64,000 nucleotides of DNA from Cydia pomonella (Eukaryota; Arthropoda; Insecta; Lepidoptera; Tortricidae). The stretch spans positions 1,736,001-1,800,000 of the forward strand of contig NC_084729.1 in the NCBI RefSeq assembly GCF_033807575.1, read 5' to 3'. Position 1 is the stretch's first letter; each line of letters starts with the position of its first letter. This document shows, one piece after another, positions 19,500-31,334 of the stretch. The notes under the pieces are model-generated. The model made no database searches. It was not told the DNA's origin and saw only the letters and a program-made list of their open reading frames with translations. A program made the translations under genes and the position numbers.

Positions 19500-19905
19500 A
19501 TTAATAAGTTTGAAACTCGGTCAAGGAGGGTGCGGGGTGTTCAGGTCGGCAACGCGTATGTAACAACTCTTGTTAGGGTCCTACTGGACGTAAAAATAAT
19601 AACGCGGACTGTATAAAAATAGGCTGGTTTATTCAGCCTTAATTACAAATAAATCCCGGCCAAACAATTATAAAAAACTAATACGGTATTCGTCCGTTGC
19701 CGGTGGAGTATGTGAAGCCGAGTGTGTGCCGCGCGCCGCTTGCGGCTTGCCGCGATGACGTCGCGCTCTGTCCGCCGCCCGCGCGTCTCCTCCCGTGCGT
19801 ATGTCCAGTACTTAACCACTCTGGAGTTGCAGATTTTCATAAGCTACGGTGACCGCTTACCATCAGGCGGGTCGTTTTGTTTGCCACTGACATAGTACAA
19901 AGAAA
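19500..19905 (+). repeat. Family C, diverged copy carrying a solo LTR
   Basis: GGTCGGCAACGCGTATGTAA at the left and CTCTGGAGTTGCAG ... CCATCAGGCGG at the right are the two halves of a C copy, separated by 19571-19818. Confidence 0.7.
19571..19818 (-). mobile_element. Solo LTR, 248 bp
   Basis: On the minus strand it begins TGGTTAAG and ends CCCTAACA, the TG...CA form of LTRs, with CTGAATAAACC (AATAAA signal) in the right position. CTCT is duplicated at 19567-19570 and 19819-19822. It interrupts a family C copy. An LTR retrotransposon inserted here and was removed by LTR-LTR recombination. Confidence 0.75.
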
Positions 19906-20674
19906 CTCGTATAAAACTTAATACTTTAAAAGCTAACGTTATTTTATTATATAAATCGCTTAAAACTTATTATAAAAGGGTTTTTATCTATGTACGGAGT
20001 GAGCACTCTAGGCTTAGACGGACTACTTTATTATATAATCCGTAAAAAAGCTTAAAAGTACTAAATTTAATAAATTTATGCTTTCAGGAGGACCAGCGGA
20101 TATACCGGGAACATCTCGACAGGCGTAAACTATTAATCTTTTTTCAACACCCTCTCCACAGCCGCCGCTGTCAGTCTGACACCGTGGACCTCAAATTAAC
20201 CTTATAAACCTAAACATAGTCCTAGTGATCGATACCTCTGTTTTGATACGTTGTGTATACACTTATTTGCTGACCGACTTTGCGTTGGTCGCCGAATTAA
20301 GAACTGAAATATCTGACGAAGCATTTGAACGTCTAAGTGACTAGGTCAAGTGGGGTATCTTTTGAAGGAGCTCAAATTGACCATTCCTAAAAAAAATTTA
20401 TTATTTTTTAGTAGTGGAAAAAAATTGATTAAAGTTTTAGGAATATTTTACCCCATATTAGAGTAGATAAGTAATAAGTACGTATGTAGTTTCTAGATAG
20501 TCTAATCTAGCTCAAGCTTGCTTATGTTTATTTATAAAAACAAACCATCCAGGAAACCTGCCCAATAAATAATTATATTATTTATGGCATTAGATATAAC
20601 TTGACTCAGAAATTCTCAACCCTTTTTCTCTGAAGTTATTTAAAAACAAGGACACCGTGGGCTGGTAAAACCCG
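19906..20674. other. Unannotated stretch
   Basis: No recognisable gene or repeat. Confidence 0.35.
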
Positions 20675-20940
20675 ATAGATTTTATTTATATATTTAAACT
20701 TTATTGCACAAAAGAAAACTTATCGTACAAAAGGCGGACTTAATGCCAAAAGGCATAGGTGTATTCTTGACCGCATTTAGAGACTAAAATGACACACAAT
20801 ACAATACAAATATACTTTATTGCACACCTCAATACAGAAACAGTACAAATAATACAACACATAAAGAAGAGGTAAACAACAGGCGGTCTTATCGCTAAAA
20901 AGCGATCTCTTCCAGACAACCTTTAGGTAGCGGAATTAAA
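20675..20940. repeat. Two LINE/SINE-end repeats
   Basis: 20675-20765 matches the insertion at 16251-16388 (AACTTTATTGCACAAAAG). 20805-20935 has AATATACTTTATTGCACACC and a GGCGGTCTTATCGCT block, another common interspersed end. Confidence 0.5.
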
Positions 20941-21090
20941 AAAAAAAAAATATGTTATGTCAGTAGGTGTTCCAGATGCAATAAAAGAAGTCTAGCACAG
21001 AATAAACACAAAACTAAGCAATATAATTATCATATACAAATATAAATAAAAAAGATATATAAATACATATACATACATATATTAAAATAC

Positions 21091-21178
<88 letters not shown>
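21091..21178. repeat. (TA)n microsatellite
   Basis: About 44 uninterrupted TA units. Confidence 0.97.
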
Positions 21179-21183
<5 letters not shown>

Positions 21184-21327
21184 CAGTGGCGGATCGTTCA
21201 AAGAACTCGATTCCCACCGGCTTGTCTAATTTCAGCCCGTTGAGTACTTTCACGATCGGTTCATGGAGAAAAGGAAAGCAAAATTAGCTCCGGGTTCCCT
21301 ACAAACATTTGTGACGCGCCGCCACTG
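21184..21327. mobile_element. 144-bp hAT MITE
   Basis: Ends CAGTGGCGG and CCGCCACTG; the 8-bp duplication ATACACAC is exact at 21176-21183 and 21328-21335. Inserted at the edge of the (TA)n tract. Confidence 0.85.
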
Positions 21328-21960
21328 ATACACACACAAAGTTTCCTGAAATCGATCTTGTTTTAGAGATAAAATTTGTGTGAATTTCTTACTATTATAA
21401 CTTAGTTAAAAACGCCTTTTTAGGTGTGTCGTTGCCACTATGGGACTTGGTTTAGACATACCTACTGACAGATATTAAACTTATAAGTTTTAACGAAAAC
21501 AGGAAATTTTTACTTGTAAAAAAAAGCTTTACTTATTCGTTACATTGTTTTTTTTTTCACCAAGGTATAAAAATCAATAACGTGTCGTGTGCAGAATAAT
21601 TTTACGAGTATCATACTAGTTACGCTTCATGAAAACGTGTAAAAATTCAATATAAAAACTGAAATTTTTGCATTAATCCCCTATTAAACGGTAGCAAAGT
21701 TTTTTCCTATAAATTGGTTGGTTTTCACTCGACTACTGAACCCGAAGCTAGAAAACTTGACCAATAAATAAAATTACAAATGGCGCCCAATCGCTTTTAA
21801 ACCTTTCGATGTTGGAAGAAAGCGAAACCGGATAGAAATCGGAAGGTCGTCGGTCACCACACCGGTTTTGTACATACGGGCGTGCACACAGACGAGCATG
21901 TTGAGAAGACAGAATAAAGGCGGGGTTCATTCACGATATATCGATATCGTCACAAGAAAG
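21328..21960. other. Unannotated stretch
   Basis: AT-rich, no recognisable content. Confidence 0.35.
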
Positions 21961-21962
21961 AA

Positions 21963-22205
21963 ACTTTAGGTCCATGGGGTCCCAGCGCGCACAAGTTTTT
22001 TGGAGAAATCGCGAAACGTCTGGTTGACGTAACTGACCAAAGAGCTGGCGGCTTCCTCGCACAACGTATCAGTATTGCGATACAACGAGGAAATGCCGCC
22101 AGCATCCTTGGTACAATGCCTCAAGGGCCTATTTTAGATACAAGCTAGTTATAGTAATCATCTGTATATATCCATTATGTATATTGTTATTGTCAATAAA
22201 TATGT
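21963..22205 (+). mobile_element. LINE ORF2 C-terminal end and 3' tail
   Basis: The frame LGPWGPSAHKFFGEIAKRL ... RISIAIQRGNAASILGT ends at TAG 22147-22149. The 3' tail (ATCTGTATATATCCATTATG, GTCAATAAAT) is shared with the reverse copy at 39545-39954. Confidence 0.8.
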
Positions 22206-22354
22206 TTCATTGAAAAAAAAAAAAGAAAAAAAAAGAACGAAATAATGCTGTAACCCGCACATACACGAAAAAAGTTTGTTTACATTTTTTTTTTCTATGG
22301 CTCGTGATTCTACGGTGGAAAAGTAAAACCATTGCAGCATAAGTAATTTTTTAA

Positions 22355-22500
22355 TACAGTTGCTCAAAAAGTGCTACTTTACGTAGCTGTTTAGCGTGCG
22401 GAAAGTTGGATTTCGCGAACTAGTGCTTTTTACTTTTCCACTTGTTCCAATTCATGACTACTTATTGATGAGTGTTAATGTTAGTTTTTAACATTTAAAT
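22355..22500. repeat. Family I repeat, uninterrupted copy
   Basis: AATACAGTTGCTCAAAAAG ... GTGCGGAAAGTTGGATTTCG ... TTACTTTTCCACTTGTTCCA ... CTACTTATTGATGAGTG. The reverse copy at 34480-35120 is split by a 472-bp insertion; this copy gives the empty site. Confidence 0.7.
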
Positions 22501-22985
22501 TACCGTTGAAATCAGAAATGTGACCGCGGCCGACAAAACGGCCCACTTTGTCGCTTGCTATTAAGGCAAGATTTTTTTATTTTATTTTTTATTTTATTTA
22601 TTTAACACAGTGCAAGCTTACAGTACTACACCAATTCGCTTACACACTAGAAAAATAGATGTCAGGAAAATAAAAACATACAAACAGATAACATGTCAAG
22701 AAAAATAAAATTTACATAGTCAGTCAATTAATTACAATATTTAGCATATATAAAATGTCGAGGAAGATCAAATTTACAAATTCAGCCAATTAATTACAAT
22801 AATTCAAATTCAAAAAGTGTCTAGCAATATTACATAGGTACGCTAAACTATTGGCAAACATGTCGGCATCTGCGTACTGAGCGAGCATTGAATGCAGGCT
22901 CGATAGAGCGCGTGAGATTTGCTTGTATATTCAAACGAATAACCTGATAAGTGATCCTTTTGGCAATGTTGTAACCCAGCATGGT
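22501..22985. other. Unannotated stretch
   Basis: AT-rich, with two related halves (TAATTACAATATT / TAATTACAATAATT) near 22725 and 22790; probably an old LINE 3' region. Confidence 0.3.
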
Positions 22986-22989
22986 TGGA

Positions 22990-23312
22990 AGCGCTGGTGG
23001 CCTAGCGGTAAGAGCGTGCGACTTGCAATCCGGAGGTCGCAGGTTCGAATCCCGGCTCGTACCAATGAGTTTTTCGGAACTTATGTACGAAATATCATTT
23101 GATATTTACCAGTCGCTTTTCGGTGAAGGAAAACATCGTGAGGAAACCGGACTAATCCCAACAAGGCCTAGTTTACCCTCTGGGTTGGAAGGTCAGATGG
23201 CAGTCGCTTTCGTAAAAACTAGTGCCTACGCCAAATCTTGGGATTAGTTGTCAAGCGGATCCCAGGCTCCCATGAGCCGTGGCAAAATGCCGGGACAACA
23301 CGAGGAAGAAGA
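22990..23312 (+). mobile_element. tRNA-derived SINE, family B
   Basis: A box TGGCCTAGCGGTAAGAGC and B box GGTTCGAATCC are well kept, followed by a non-tRNA body (CGGTGAAGGAAAACATCGTG). A second copy starts at 51936. The 11-bp B box is canonical, but the body shows it is not a functional tRNA gene. Confidence 0.85.
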
Positions 23313-23436
23313 GATGTGACTTACAGCATATTTGTTTTCCATATTTTCAGAAGATTGTTAGTAACAGCATTTCTTTGAGGTTTAATTAGTTATTAAGAGA
23401 CGACCCTTTTTAGGGTTCCGTTCCTCGAAAGGAAAA

Positions 23437-24506
23437 AAGCGGCCAAGTGCGAGTCGGACTCGCCCATGAAGGGTTCCGTACCATTTATGACGTATTAAAA
23501 AAAAACTACTTACTAGATCTCGTTCAAACCAATTTTCGGTGGAAGTTTGCATGGTGATGTATATCATATTTTTTTTTTAGATGTTTTCAGGGGGACACAC
23601 ATTTTTCCACTTTGGAAGTGTCTCTCGCGCAAACTTTCAGTTAAGAAAAAAATTATCTTAGAAACCTAAATATCATTTTTGAAGACCTATCCATAGATAC
23701 CCCACACGTATGGGTTTTATTAAAAAAAAAAATTATGACGTATTAAAAAACAAACTATTTAGTAGATCTCGTTCAAACCAATTTTCGGTGGAATATTTTT
23801 TTAGGTTTATCATTCGCTTATTTTAGAAGTTACAGGGGGGGGGGGGACACACATTTTACCACTTTGGAAGTGTCTCTCGCGCAAACTATTCAGTTTAGAA
23901 ATTTTTTTTCTTAAAAACCTAAATATCATTTTTGAAGACCTATCCATAGATACCCCACACGTATGGGTTTGATTAAAAAAAAAATTATGACGTAAAAAAA
24001 ACAAACTATTTAATAGATCTCGTTCAATCCAATTTTCGGTGGAAGTTTGCATGGTAATATACATCATATATATTTTTTTAGGTTTATCATTCTCTTATTT
24101 TAGAAGTTACAGGGGGGACACACAGACACACACACATGTACATTTTACCACTTTGGAAGTGTCTCTCGCGCAAACTATTCAGTTTAGAAAAAAATGATAT
24201 TAGAAACCTCAATATCATTTTTGAAGACCTATCCATAGATACCCCACACGTATGGGTTTGATGAAAAAAGATTTTTTGAGTTTCAGTTCTAAGTATGGGG
24301 AGCCCCCAAAATTTATTGTTTTTTTTTTCTATTTTTGTGTAAAAATCTTAATGCGGTTTATAGAATATATCTAAGTACTTACCAAATTTGAAGAGTATAG
24401 CTCTTATAGTTTCGGAAAAAAGTGGCTGTGACATAAACGGACAGACAGACGGACATGACGAATCTATAAGGGTTCCGTTTTTTGCCATTTGGCTACGGAA
24501 CCCTAA
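23437..24506 (+). repeat. Family D element, copy 2, three interior monomers
   Basis: Normal 5' and 3' ends, but the GACGTATTAAAAA block occurs at 23489, 23737 and 23989, so the interior of about 250 bp is present three times in tandem. Confidence 0.85.
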
Positions 24507-24599
24507 AAAGAGTTATTTAATAATGAAATAACCTTATTATAATCATAAAACGTTCAAATCTTCCCATTTTAATTGACCCACAACATAAAAAAAAAATTA

Positions 24600-24900
24600 A
24601 TTAACAAATGCCATAAAACGATGAACGAATAAAGGTCTCGGCTGAAGGTCGGATGGGCGTTCACCTGCGGAATGCGTTACGCATGCGCTGACGTAATTAT
24701 AGTACGGTGCCCACACGTCGAAGCTCACAGGATTCTTCTCATGGATATTCTCCTCGTTGTAACTGTGGTTACCCAGACCAGACCATCAACCACAGTTCTG
24801 GAGTGCCCCCCTACCAGATGTATCTGGTGTAACGTACAGGCCATGTAAATGATTTTAAAATCATGTCAGAAGGATTGATTTCGCGTACCTGGGAAAGACA
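24600..24900 (+). mobile_element. LINE tail with Cys knuckle
   Basis: SPRCNCGYPDQTINH (about 24740-24790) is the C-x-CG-x4-QT-x2-H knuckle of LINE ORF2 ends; a 3' tail with AATAAAAG follows. Confidence 0.6.
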
Positions 24901-24954
24901 ATATTCTAAATAAAAGTTTTTCTTTTGTATGTAATCCCGTGACATTTATATATG

Positions 24955-24990
24955 ATTAGATTAGATTAGATGATTAGATTAGATGACTTA
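24955..24990. repeat. (ATTAG)n microsatellite
   Basis: Several ATTAG units with one interruption. Confidence 0.85.
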
Positions 24991-24999
24991 GATTTTTCG

Positions 25000-26379
25000 C
25001 TTTTGACAAGTAACTTAGCAATGCTAGGATCAAAATGGCGTAATATGTATGTAAGCTTGCGGACGCTTACGCTTGTTTTCTTTCGTGTTTCATTTTTAAC
25101 GTATTTTCGATGAGGTGTTATTGAAGCACGGCGCGTGTCTGTCTCACTCCCTCTTTCGGTAAATCCAATTCATTGTTTCATTTTGAAAGGATTTTTGAGG
25201 GGATGTCACAGTGAGGCGAGTGAATAGTACAAACACAACGCATTTCTCGGTGGACCTTTTATCCTTGCAATAAGGTTTGTAGTTGGGCAGTTGATAGTGT
25301 GAGCGATGAGTATGATGACGTCAATGAATTCATTTCTTCATTTGAATGTCGGCGAGCACCGAGCGCCTCGCGACTCTCTTGCGAGTTGTGAGGAACGCGA
25401 GTGATTTTGAAAGGCTGAGAGTTTTTTTCAAATTTGAAGTGTTTGAATGGTTTGAGTGGTAAGAGCTGTGTGTGATGCGCGCGAGTAAATGAGTAAAATT
25501 AATTGAGGAGAGATGTATGACATTTATGCGGTGTGAAGTTCTGCGACAATTTAACAAAATGAGTGGTACAAATGAGGTGCCTAAAAACTCGAAAAAGTTG
25601 TTCGTAATCTTTAGTTGTGTTTTATAAATAGTGATCAGTGACCATTCTTATAATTATGCCAAAATAACAATATATTAACATTGTTTTCGCGATAAAATAT
25701 ACCTGTGGGTGTTTCTTTGTGTCTTTTGCATACAAAAATCAAGTGTATATTACACGCCGGTGGCATTACCGCGCGAACGTTATTGAGGCTTTCGTTTGTT
25801 ATCATATTACAATGATATTATTACTGATAAATTATGAGGTGGTAAGTTAGTAATTTCTATATAATAATGGTACAAAAAATATTGGATTTGTTCTCCTTAG
25901 TTTGTTAATTGTTTGTTTGGTAGTTTATGGTTAGTATTTATTTCAATATATGAATGTTAAACTTAAAATGATATCAAGTAGCAAGGATTGATACTGAACA
26001 ATCTAACAATAAAAATAATAAACTGCTAAATTAGAACAAGTTTCATAAAAGCATCAAATTAAGTTGCAATAGGATGTTTGTACTTTAACTCCTTAGTTTG
26101 ATTCTTAAATGTATGTCTTCTGTTGTTAAAGTTCTGTTTTAAACCTCCAGAATTGCACTCCAATTAAATATTTAAAAGGAAGTTTAGCAATGCCTAAATA
26201 TGTATTTACATTAAATATGGTTTGCTGCCGTTGGAGTTGATGGAATAGTCGATGCTGCAAAACTGCTAGTACCTCTCCTCATTTGAAGTAAGACATTGTA
26301 ACACCTCATTTTACAGAATGAGGTACTCATACAAACTCATTTTAAATTGATGTCCTACCCATCACTACACTTGTTTAAA
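25000..26379. other. Unannotated stretch, possible TIR element
   Basis: GATGAGGTGTTATTGAA at 25108 and the inverted TGTAACACCTCATTTT near 26297 could be ends of one 1.2-kb element; ATGAGGT recurs between. No coding content recognised. Confidence 0.25.
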
Positions 26380-26883
26380 AAGCGGCCAGGGTTCCGTACC
26401 ATTTATTCAATAAATTAATTCAAAAAAACTACTTACTAGATCTGGTTCAAACCAATCTTCGGTGGAAGTTTGCATGGTAATGTATATCATATATTTTTTT
26501 AGATTTTTCATTCTGTTATTTTAGAAGTTACAGGGGGGGGGGGACACATTTTTTCGCTTTGGAAGTGTCTCTCGCGCAAAATATTCAGTTTAGAAAAAAA
26601 TGATATTAGAAACCTAAATATGATTTTTGAAGACCTATCCCTAGATACCCCACACGTATGAGTTTGATGAAAAAAGATTTTTTGAGTTTCAGTTCTAAGT
26701 ATGGGGAACCCCCAAAATTTATTGTTTTTTTTTTTCTATTTTTGTGTAAACACCATACCAAGTTTGAACAGTATAGCTTTTATAGTTTCGGAAAAAAGTG
26801 GCTGTGACAGAATCGGACAGACAGACGGACATGACGAATCTATAAGGGTTCCGTTTTTTGCCATTTGGCTACGGAACCCTAAA
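26380..26883 (+). repeat. Family D element, copy 3
   Basis: The 5' end is shortened (GCGGCCAGGGTTCCGTACC); interior single-copy; normal hairpin end. Confidence 0.85.
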
Positions 26884-27717
26884 AATGACGTGTTTTTCGG
26901 TGAAACTAAATTAGCCTATAAGTAATTGTATTGTATATATGCATGACTTATTGACATAAAAATATGAATAGAATTTAATAAATAATTGTAATACGCGCAA
27001 TTATGAACTTGGTATACAACTACATTTGACAATTATTAATATTATTGTATAATTGATTAATATTTTATTTTATTTTGTTAGGTATATTTGCATGCAACAG
27101 GGTATTTTAATTTGAATTGAATTCCATATATTTGTTAGTGTACAATTAAGATTGATTAGTTGTTCATTTAAAAATATCCTGTAAGATTTAGATTTATTTA
27201 TTTCAAAACATATGATTATAGTACAAATTATATAAATGTTAATCTAAAGCCTGACCAGTAATATGTGATTACGCGCCAATTTCATTGAAAGAAAATTTTT
27301 CATACTAAACTATGACCCCATACCCCCATACATGAGAATAACAGCGCCCTCTTGACAATGATCATAATTATATTTCTGTTCGGGCTTTATAACTATCTAT
27401 ATTGTCATCGTCAAAAATAAATTTCTATTCATCGAACAAATTAAATTCATTAATTATGCATAATATGGTTTTTTTACTTGAAAACAACTGGAGTCGCCTT
27501 TAAGAGCTTGCCCCGCTGTCGAAAACCTCGGCTAATGGCCGTATATATTGTACATTATTATATTTATTATAAACTTAATAAAACACTAAATATTTATGAC
27601 ACAACTAAATGGGAATGCAAAAATATTGTTACAGACTGGCTTTTACATCAAAATTATGAAAACACGGAAGATATTATATAAACATAATTACTTAACTATG
27701 TGTTGAATTTTTGCATA
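26884..27717. other. Unannotated AT-rich stretch
   Basis: No recognisable content; one open frame at 27478-27681 is unremarkable. Confidence 0.35.
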
Positions 27718-27723
27718 CACACA

Positions 27724-27780
<57 letters not shown>

Positions 27781-27842
27781 GCGCACACGCACACGCACAC
27801 GCACACGCACACGCACTCACGCACACACACACACACACATTT
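27718..27842. repeat. (CA)n microsatellite with (CACACG)n
   Basis: About 30 CA units, then GCACAC-type variants, then CA again. Confidence 0.95.
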
Positions 27843-28059
27843 AGATTTATAAGTTAAATCGTAAATGTTTTTCAATTTTTATCTAAAATTGTCTAAATAA
27901 AACATGTCCTGCAACAAAATTTTTGGGGAACAGCGCTGTTTACCCTAAAGTACAGGTTAGGTATATCTATTTAGGAAGCAGAGTTTCTAATTTAAGAAAA
28001 TCTATGTAATTGATGTTTATGAAATGAAAATTTAATAAATTCAACTTATCACAGCGTCT

Positions 28060-28200
28060 GAGGACTGTCCCGCAGCATCCTTCCTCGTGGTCACCGTCCG
28101 TTTTCTCGCACCAGTGAAAGCGGCGCCCACGCACGCTTTCGCCCAAACGCAGAAACAATATGGCCGCCGCTCATAACCAATCACACACGGATCATCGGCC
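28060..28200 (-). promoter_or_regulatory. Possible CpG-rich promoter or first exon (weak)
   Basis: On the minus strand a GATTGGTTA (inverted CCAAT box) is followed by GAGCGGCGGCCATATTG and a GC-rich, CpG-containing segment that begins with an ATG. This contrasts with AT-rich flanks and is on the strand of the host exons. No donor site is convincing. Confidence 0.2.
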
Positions 28201-28386
28201 ATCTCTACACACCTGTGTTTTCGACATATTTATAGTAAAACCAATGATAATTCATAGAATCAGGCGTTACTTTTCGGAAATCCATACTAATTAAAACAAA
28301 TATATTATCCGCGAAAAGATATCGTGTTAGTCAATCAGTGCCAACCCGTTATACTTACTTGCGTAATTTTACATGCGATTAATGTT

Positions 28387-28406
28387 CCCCCCCCCCCCCC
28401 CCCCCA
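28387..28406. repeat. Poly-C run of about 20
   Basis: Uninterrupted C run between TTCC and ATCGC. Confidence 0.95.
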
Positions 28407-28569
28407 TCGCAAAATAAATACGCAAATACAAAGGCATTACGACCGCCATTTGTACTCATTTTAATTGTGCAATACAGTTTAAATAAAATAAATAAATTTA
28501 ACAAACCACTAAAAGTACAAAACTCGACACGTGTTTCGCTTCTGTACGACCGACCACCGGTTGTGTGTT

Positions 28570-28828
28570 GACGACCGGTCTGGCCTAGTGGGTAGTGACC
28601 CTGCCTACGAAGCTGATGGTCCCGGGTTCAAATCCTGGTAAGGGCATTTATTCGTGTGATGAGCATGGATATTTGTTCCTGAGTCATGGGTGTTTTCTAT
28701 GTATTTAAGTATTTATAAATATCTATATATTATATATATCGTTGTCTAAGAACCCTCAACACAAGCCTTATTGAGCTTACTGTGGAACTTAGTCAATTTG
28801 TGTAATAATGTCCTATAATATTTATTTA
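28570..28828 (+). mobile_element. SINE family A, full length
   Basis: Starts GACGACCGGTCTGGCCTAGT, with A box TGGCCTAGTGG and B box GGTTCAAATCC, and ends GTCCTATAATATTTATTTA. Best full-length reference in the window with 49480-49740 and 63758-64000. Confidence 0.9.
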
Positions 28829-29005
28829 ATATTTTAATATTTCTACGAGGCATCGAGGCAAGTAAGTATAGGCACGTTATCTTTTCGCAGATTAGCAGTA
28901 GTAATTAAATATGGCTCTGTGAGCTGTTGTAGATCTCGCGATAAAAATTTAACATTAGACGATAGAAAAATTATACCTACCGAACCGGTAGGACTAGCAC
29001 AGGAG

Positions 29006-29111
29006 GGTCGCGACAGCATCGAGCGGCGAGAGACTACCCGCCTTTTTCTAACTGTATTACTTAAAGAGGGACGGGTAGTTCATCTTGCGGGCGAGATACT
29101 GTCGCGCCACT
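29006..29111. mobile_element. Palindromic MITE
   Basis: GTCGCGACAGCATCGAGCGG pairs with the right arm GCGGGCGAGATACTGTCGCG; inner arms GACTACCCGCC and GACGGGTAGTTC. Confidence 0.65.
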
Positions 29112-29118
29112 TCTGAGA

Positions 29119-29226
29119 GCCTATCGCGAACCACGTTGTTCGACCGTGTTGCCTCCCTGTCACACTTACGTACGAATTTACGAGTGCGATAGAGAGGCAA
29201 CACTTCGAACGTGGTTCGTGGTAGGC
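29119..29226. mobile_element. Palindromic MITE, full copy
   Basis: Near-perfect 108-bp palindrome: outer arms CCTATCGCGAACCACGTT and AACGTGGTTCGTGGTAGG, inner arms GTGTTGCCTCCCTGTCACAC and its complement, centre CGTACGAATT. A truncated copy is at 1375-1470. Only 7 bp separate it from the MITE before. Confidence 0.8.
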
Positions 29227-29618
29227 CCTCCGTTCCCAGCTGTTCATATAAATTCACGAGAATCGGTTGAAAAATACGATCTGTAGAGGAGAACATTTTT
29301 GTCCAAGCTGAAACGGAGACCTTCACTAACGCTCGGTCAATTACCACAAATTTATAGCTGTACTCATACTCGTTATTGGAAAAATATTATATAATCCCTC
29401 TCTATCGCACTAATTAATCAGTGTGAGCGAGGTGGACTGCGATCGATTTTATGCAGTCGCTAACGTAAACGTCAATGACAACTCGTACGGTACGGCTACT
29501 CGACTTCCAGTTCAATTCTCAATGTATTTAGGTGACGTTGACTAACTCTATGGTATATGTACATCTTTGTAACGTTTACACTTTGACTCGATTAAACCCT
29601 AACTTATACGTCTTATAA
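29227..29618. other. Unannotated stretch
   Basis: No clear feature; contains an ATTCACGAGAATCGGTTGA motif seen in dispersed repeats. Confidence 0.3.
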
Positions 29619-29986
29619 TTTTTTTTTTATACTACGTCGGTGGCAAACAAGCATACCTACGGCCCGCCTGATGGTAAGCAGTCTCCGTAGCCTATGTACG
29701 CCTGCAACTCCAGAGGAGTTACATTGTATGCGCGTTGCCGACCCTAAACCCGCCCCCCCCTCGTTGAGCTCTGGCAACCTTACTCACCGGCAGGAACACA
29801 ACACTATGAGTAGGGTCTAGTGTTATTTGGCTGCTGTTTTCTGTAAGGTGGAGGTACTTCCCCAGTTGGGCACTGCTCTAGAACTGGATTGACATCCAAT
29901 GGCTGTGCCCTACCACACAAAGCGAGATGACATTCACAATGCGCATACCTCTCTTTTGGACGTAGTTTAAGGACGTACCCGGGTCC
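29619..29986 (-). repeat. Family C, reverse copy
   Basis: T-run and ACTACGTCGGTGGCAAAC at the left; ends GACGTACCCGGGTCC. Confidence 0.85.
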
Positions 29987-30367
29987 AAATTTCGATATAA
30001 TATACTTAAATGATTAATCGGGACCCATAAAACAAATAAAGAGTATTGAACTTTGCTCTAACCGAAGTTTCGAAACAAACCGGAAACTACATCTTGATAA
30101 AACGTGCTATTACCACACCATGGAATCAGTTACGAAACAAATTCTCGAAAAATGGGACCAATTATAGGGCACTCAACTTATGTATGTACAGAATACCGCC
30201 GCGCTTAAAGAGATGCCACGTGAACTTCCATAGAAGAAGAGTTTTTCCATTTCTATTTATTTTCCATTCTCCATGTTTTTTTTGTATGTTTTATTATTAT
30301 TATTAAAGCTTTATTTATTCCATATTTTGAACAGTTTTATATATATTATTTGACATGAATGATAGAT
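29987..30367. other. Unannotated stretch
   Basis: Contains an 86-codon open frame (30046-30306) without recognisable motifs, then (ATT)n and the LINE 3' end of the next entry. Confidence 0.3.
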
Positions 30368-30697
30368 TTATATGGACCCCGTTTGGGTAACAGCCTCCTC
30401 CAACTTATGCCATTTTTCACGGTCTTTGGCTGACTCCATCCAGCTTGCACCTGCGACCTTATGAATGTCTTCTGCCCAACGCCCTCGTGGCTTGCCTGAT
30501 ATTCTTTTTCCTTGTGCTATAGGCTCTGACCATGTTGTTGTTTTAAGTGTCCATCTTTTATCATTATGTCTAGCAATATGACCTGCCCATTTCCATTTGA
30601 GTCTCAGTGCTTGCTGAAGGGAATCTGTGAGTTTGGTTCTCTTTCTTATATCTTCGTTTCTTACTTTGTGTATTTGTGTATTTAATGTTATTGACAT
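30368..30697 (-). mobile_element. LINE ORF2 C-terminal fragment
   Basis: The frame reads KVRNEDIRKRTKLTDSLQQA, LKWKWAGHIARHNDKRWT, GKPRGRWAEDIHKVAGASW and AKDREKWHKLEEA. Intact C-terminal quarter of a LINE protein; the 5' side is truncated next to an inverted pair (AATCTAGGTTTC-like, 30700 and 30743). Confidence 0.8.
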
Positions 30698-31143
30698 AAT
30701 AATCTAGGTTCATAGGTTTCCCTTTTTTTATTTGCAACAAAAAGAACGAAACCTAGATTATATTATGCTGAAGCGATCGACATCAAAATCAAAGAGATTT
30801 GTTAAGATCTAGTTAGTGGAAAACGTTTTCTCCCGAAATGGAATTTCATAGAAAAAGTACCGTTATTTCGCTAGGATTGCAAAGCTATTCTTCCTTCTTA
30901 TTAAAGAAAAATGGAGGAGACTCTCAAGGAGGCAAAATTGAGTCGAGCGTTTTACTTCATTTCATGATAACTAATACCTGACAGTTCGATTGGCATAACT
31001 TTTTACGAAACTGGCACTACTTTTTGCAAATCAAAAAAGGAAACAAGGTTTTATACTTTGGTTTTTACGGATTGGTACACAGTTTCTTCGCAATTTTTTA
31101 GAACAAGGGAGTTTTTTAACATATTTAAAACTAGGTAACAACA
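30698..31143. other. Unannotated stretch
   Basis: No recognisable content. Confidence 0.3.
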
Positions 31144-31334
31144 GTACCCCTAGTGTAACTTTGATCGACATCATAACGTGACGAACGCGTTTGCGTTAAG
31201 TCTCATTTTGTATAGGATTTTGAGGTTCCAAAACGTCCCGCTTGGCGCGCTCTTTCGAAATCCAATACAAAATGAGACTAAACGCAAACGCGTACGTCAC
31301 GTTTGGAAATCGAATTTAGTTACACTAGGGGTAC
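31144..31334. mobile_element. MITE family J, full copy, ~85-bp arms
   Basis: Starts GTACCCCTAGTGTAAC and ends GTTACACTAGGGGTAC. Arms continue through AACGTGACG-ACGCGTTTGCGTT and AGTCTCATTTTGTAT. CAG flanks both sides. A half copy at 62838-62935 is cut by a hAT element. Confidence 0.85.

Noticed and set aside
21014..21253. Membrane-like IYIYIY protein
   Set aside because: Translation of the (TA)n tract.
22990..23070. tRNA genes at 22990 and 51936 and in SINE A copies
   Set aside because: A and B boxes are good, but the cloverleaf is not completed and the sequences continue into SINE bodies.
25108..26305. 1.2-kb transposon with ATGAGGTGTTA ends
   Set aside because: The inverted match is only about 11 bp and no target duplication is visible; kept as a remark only.
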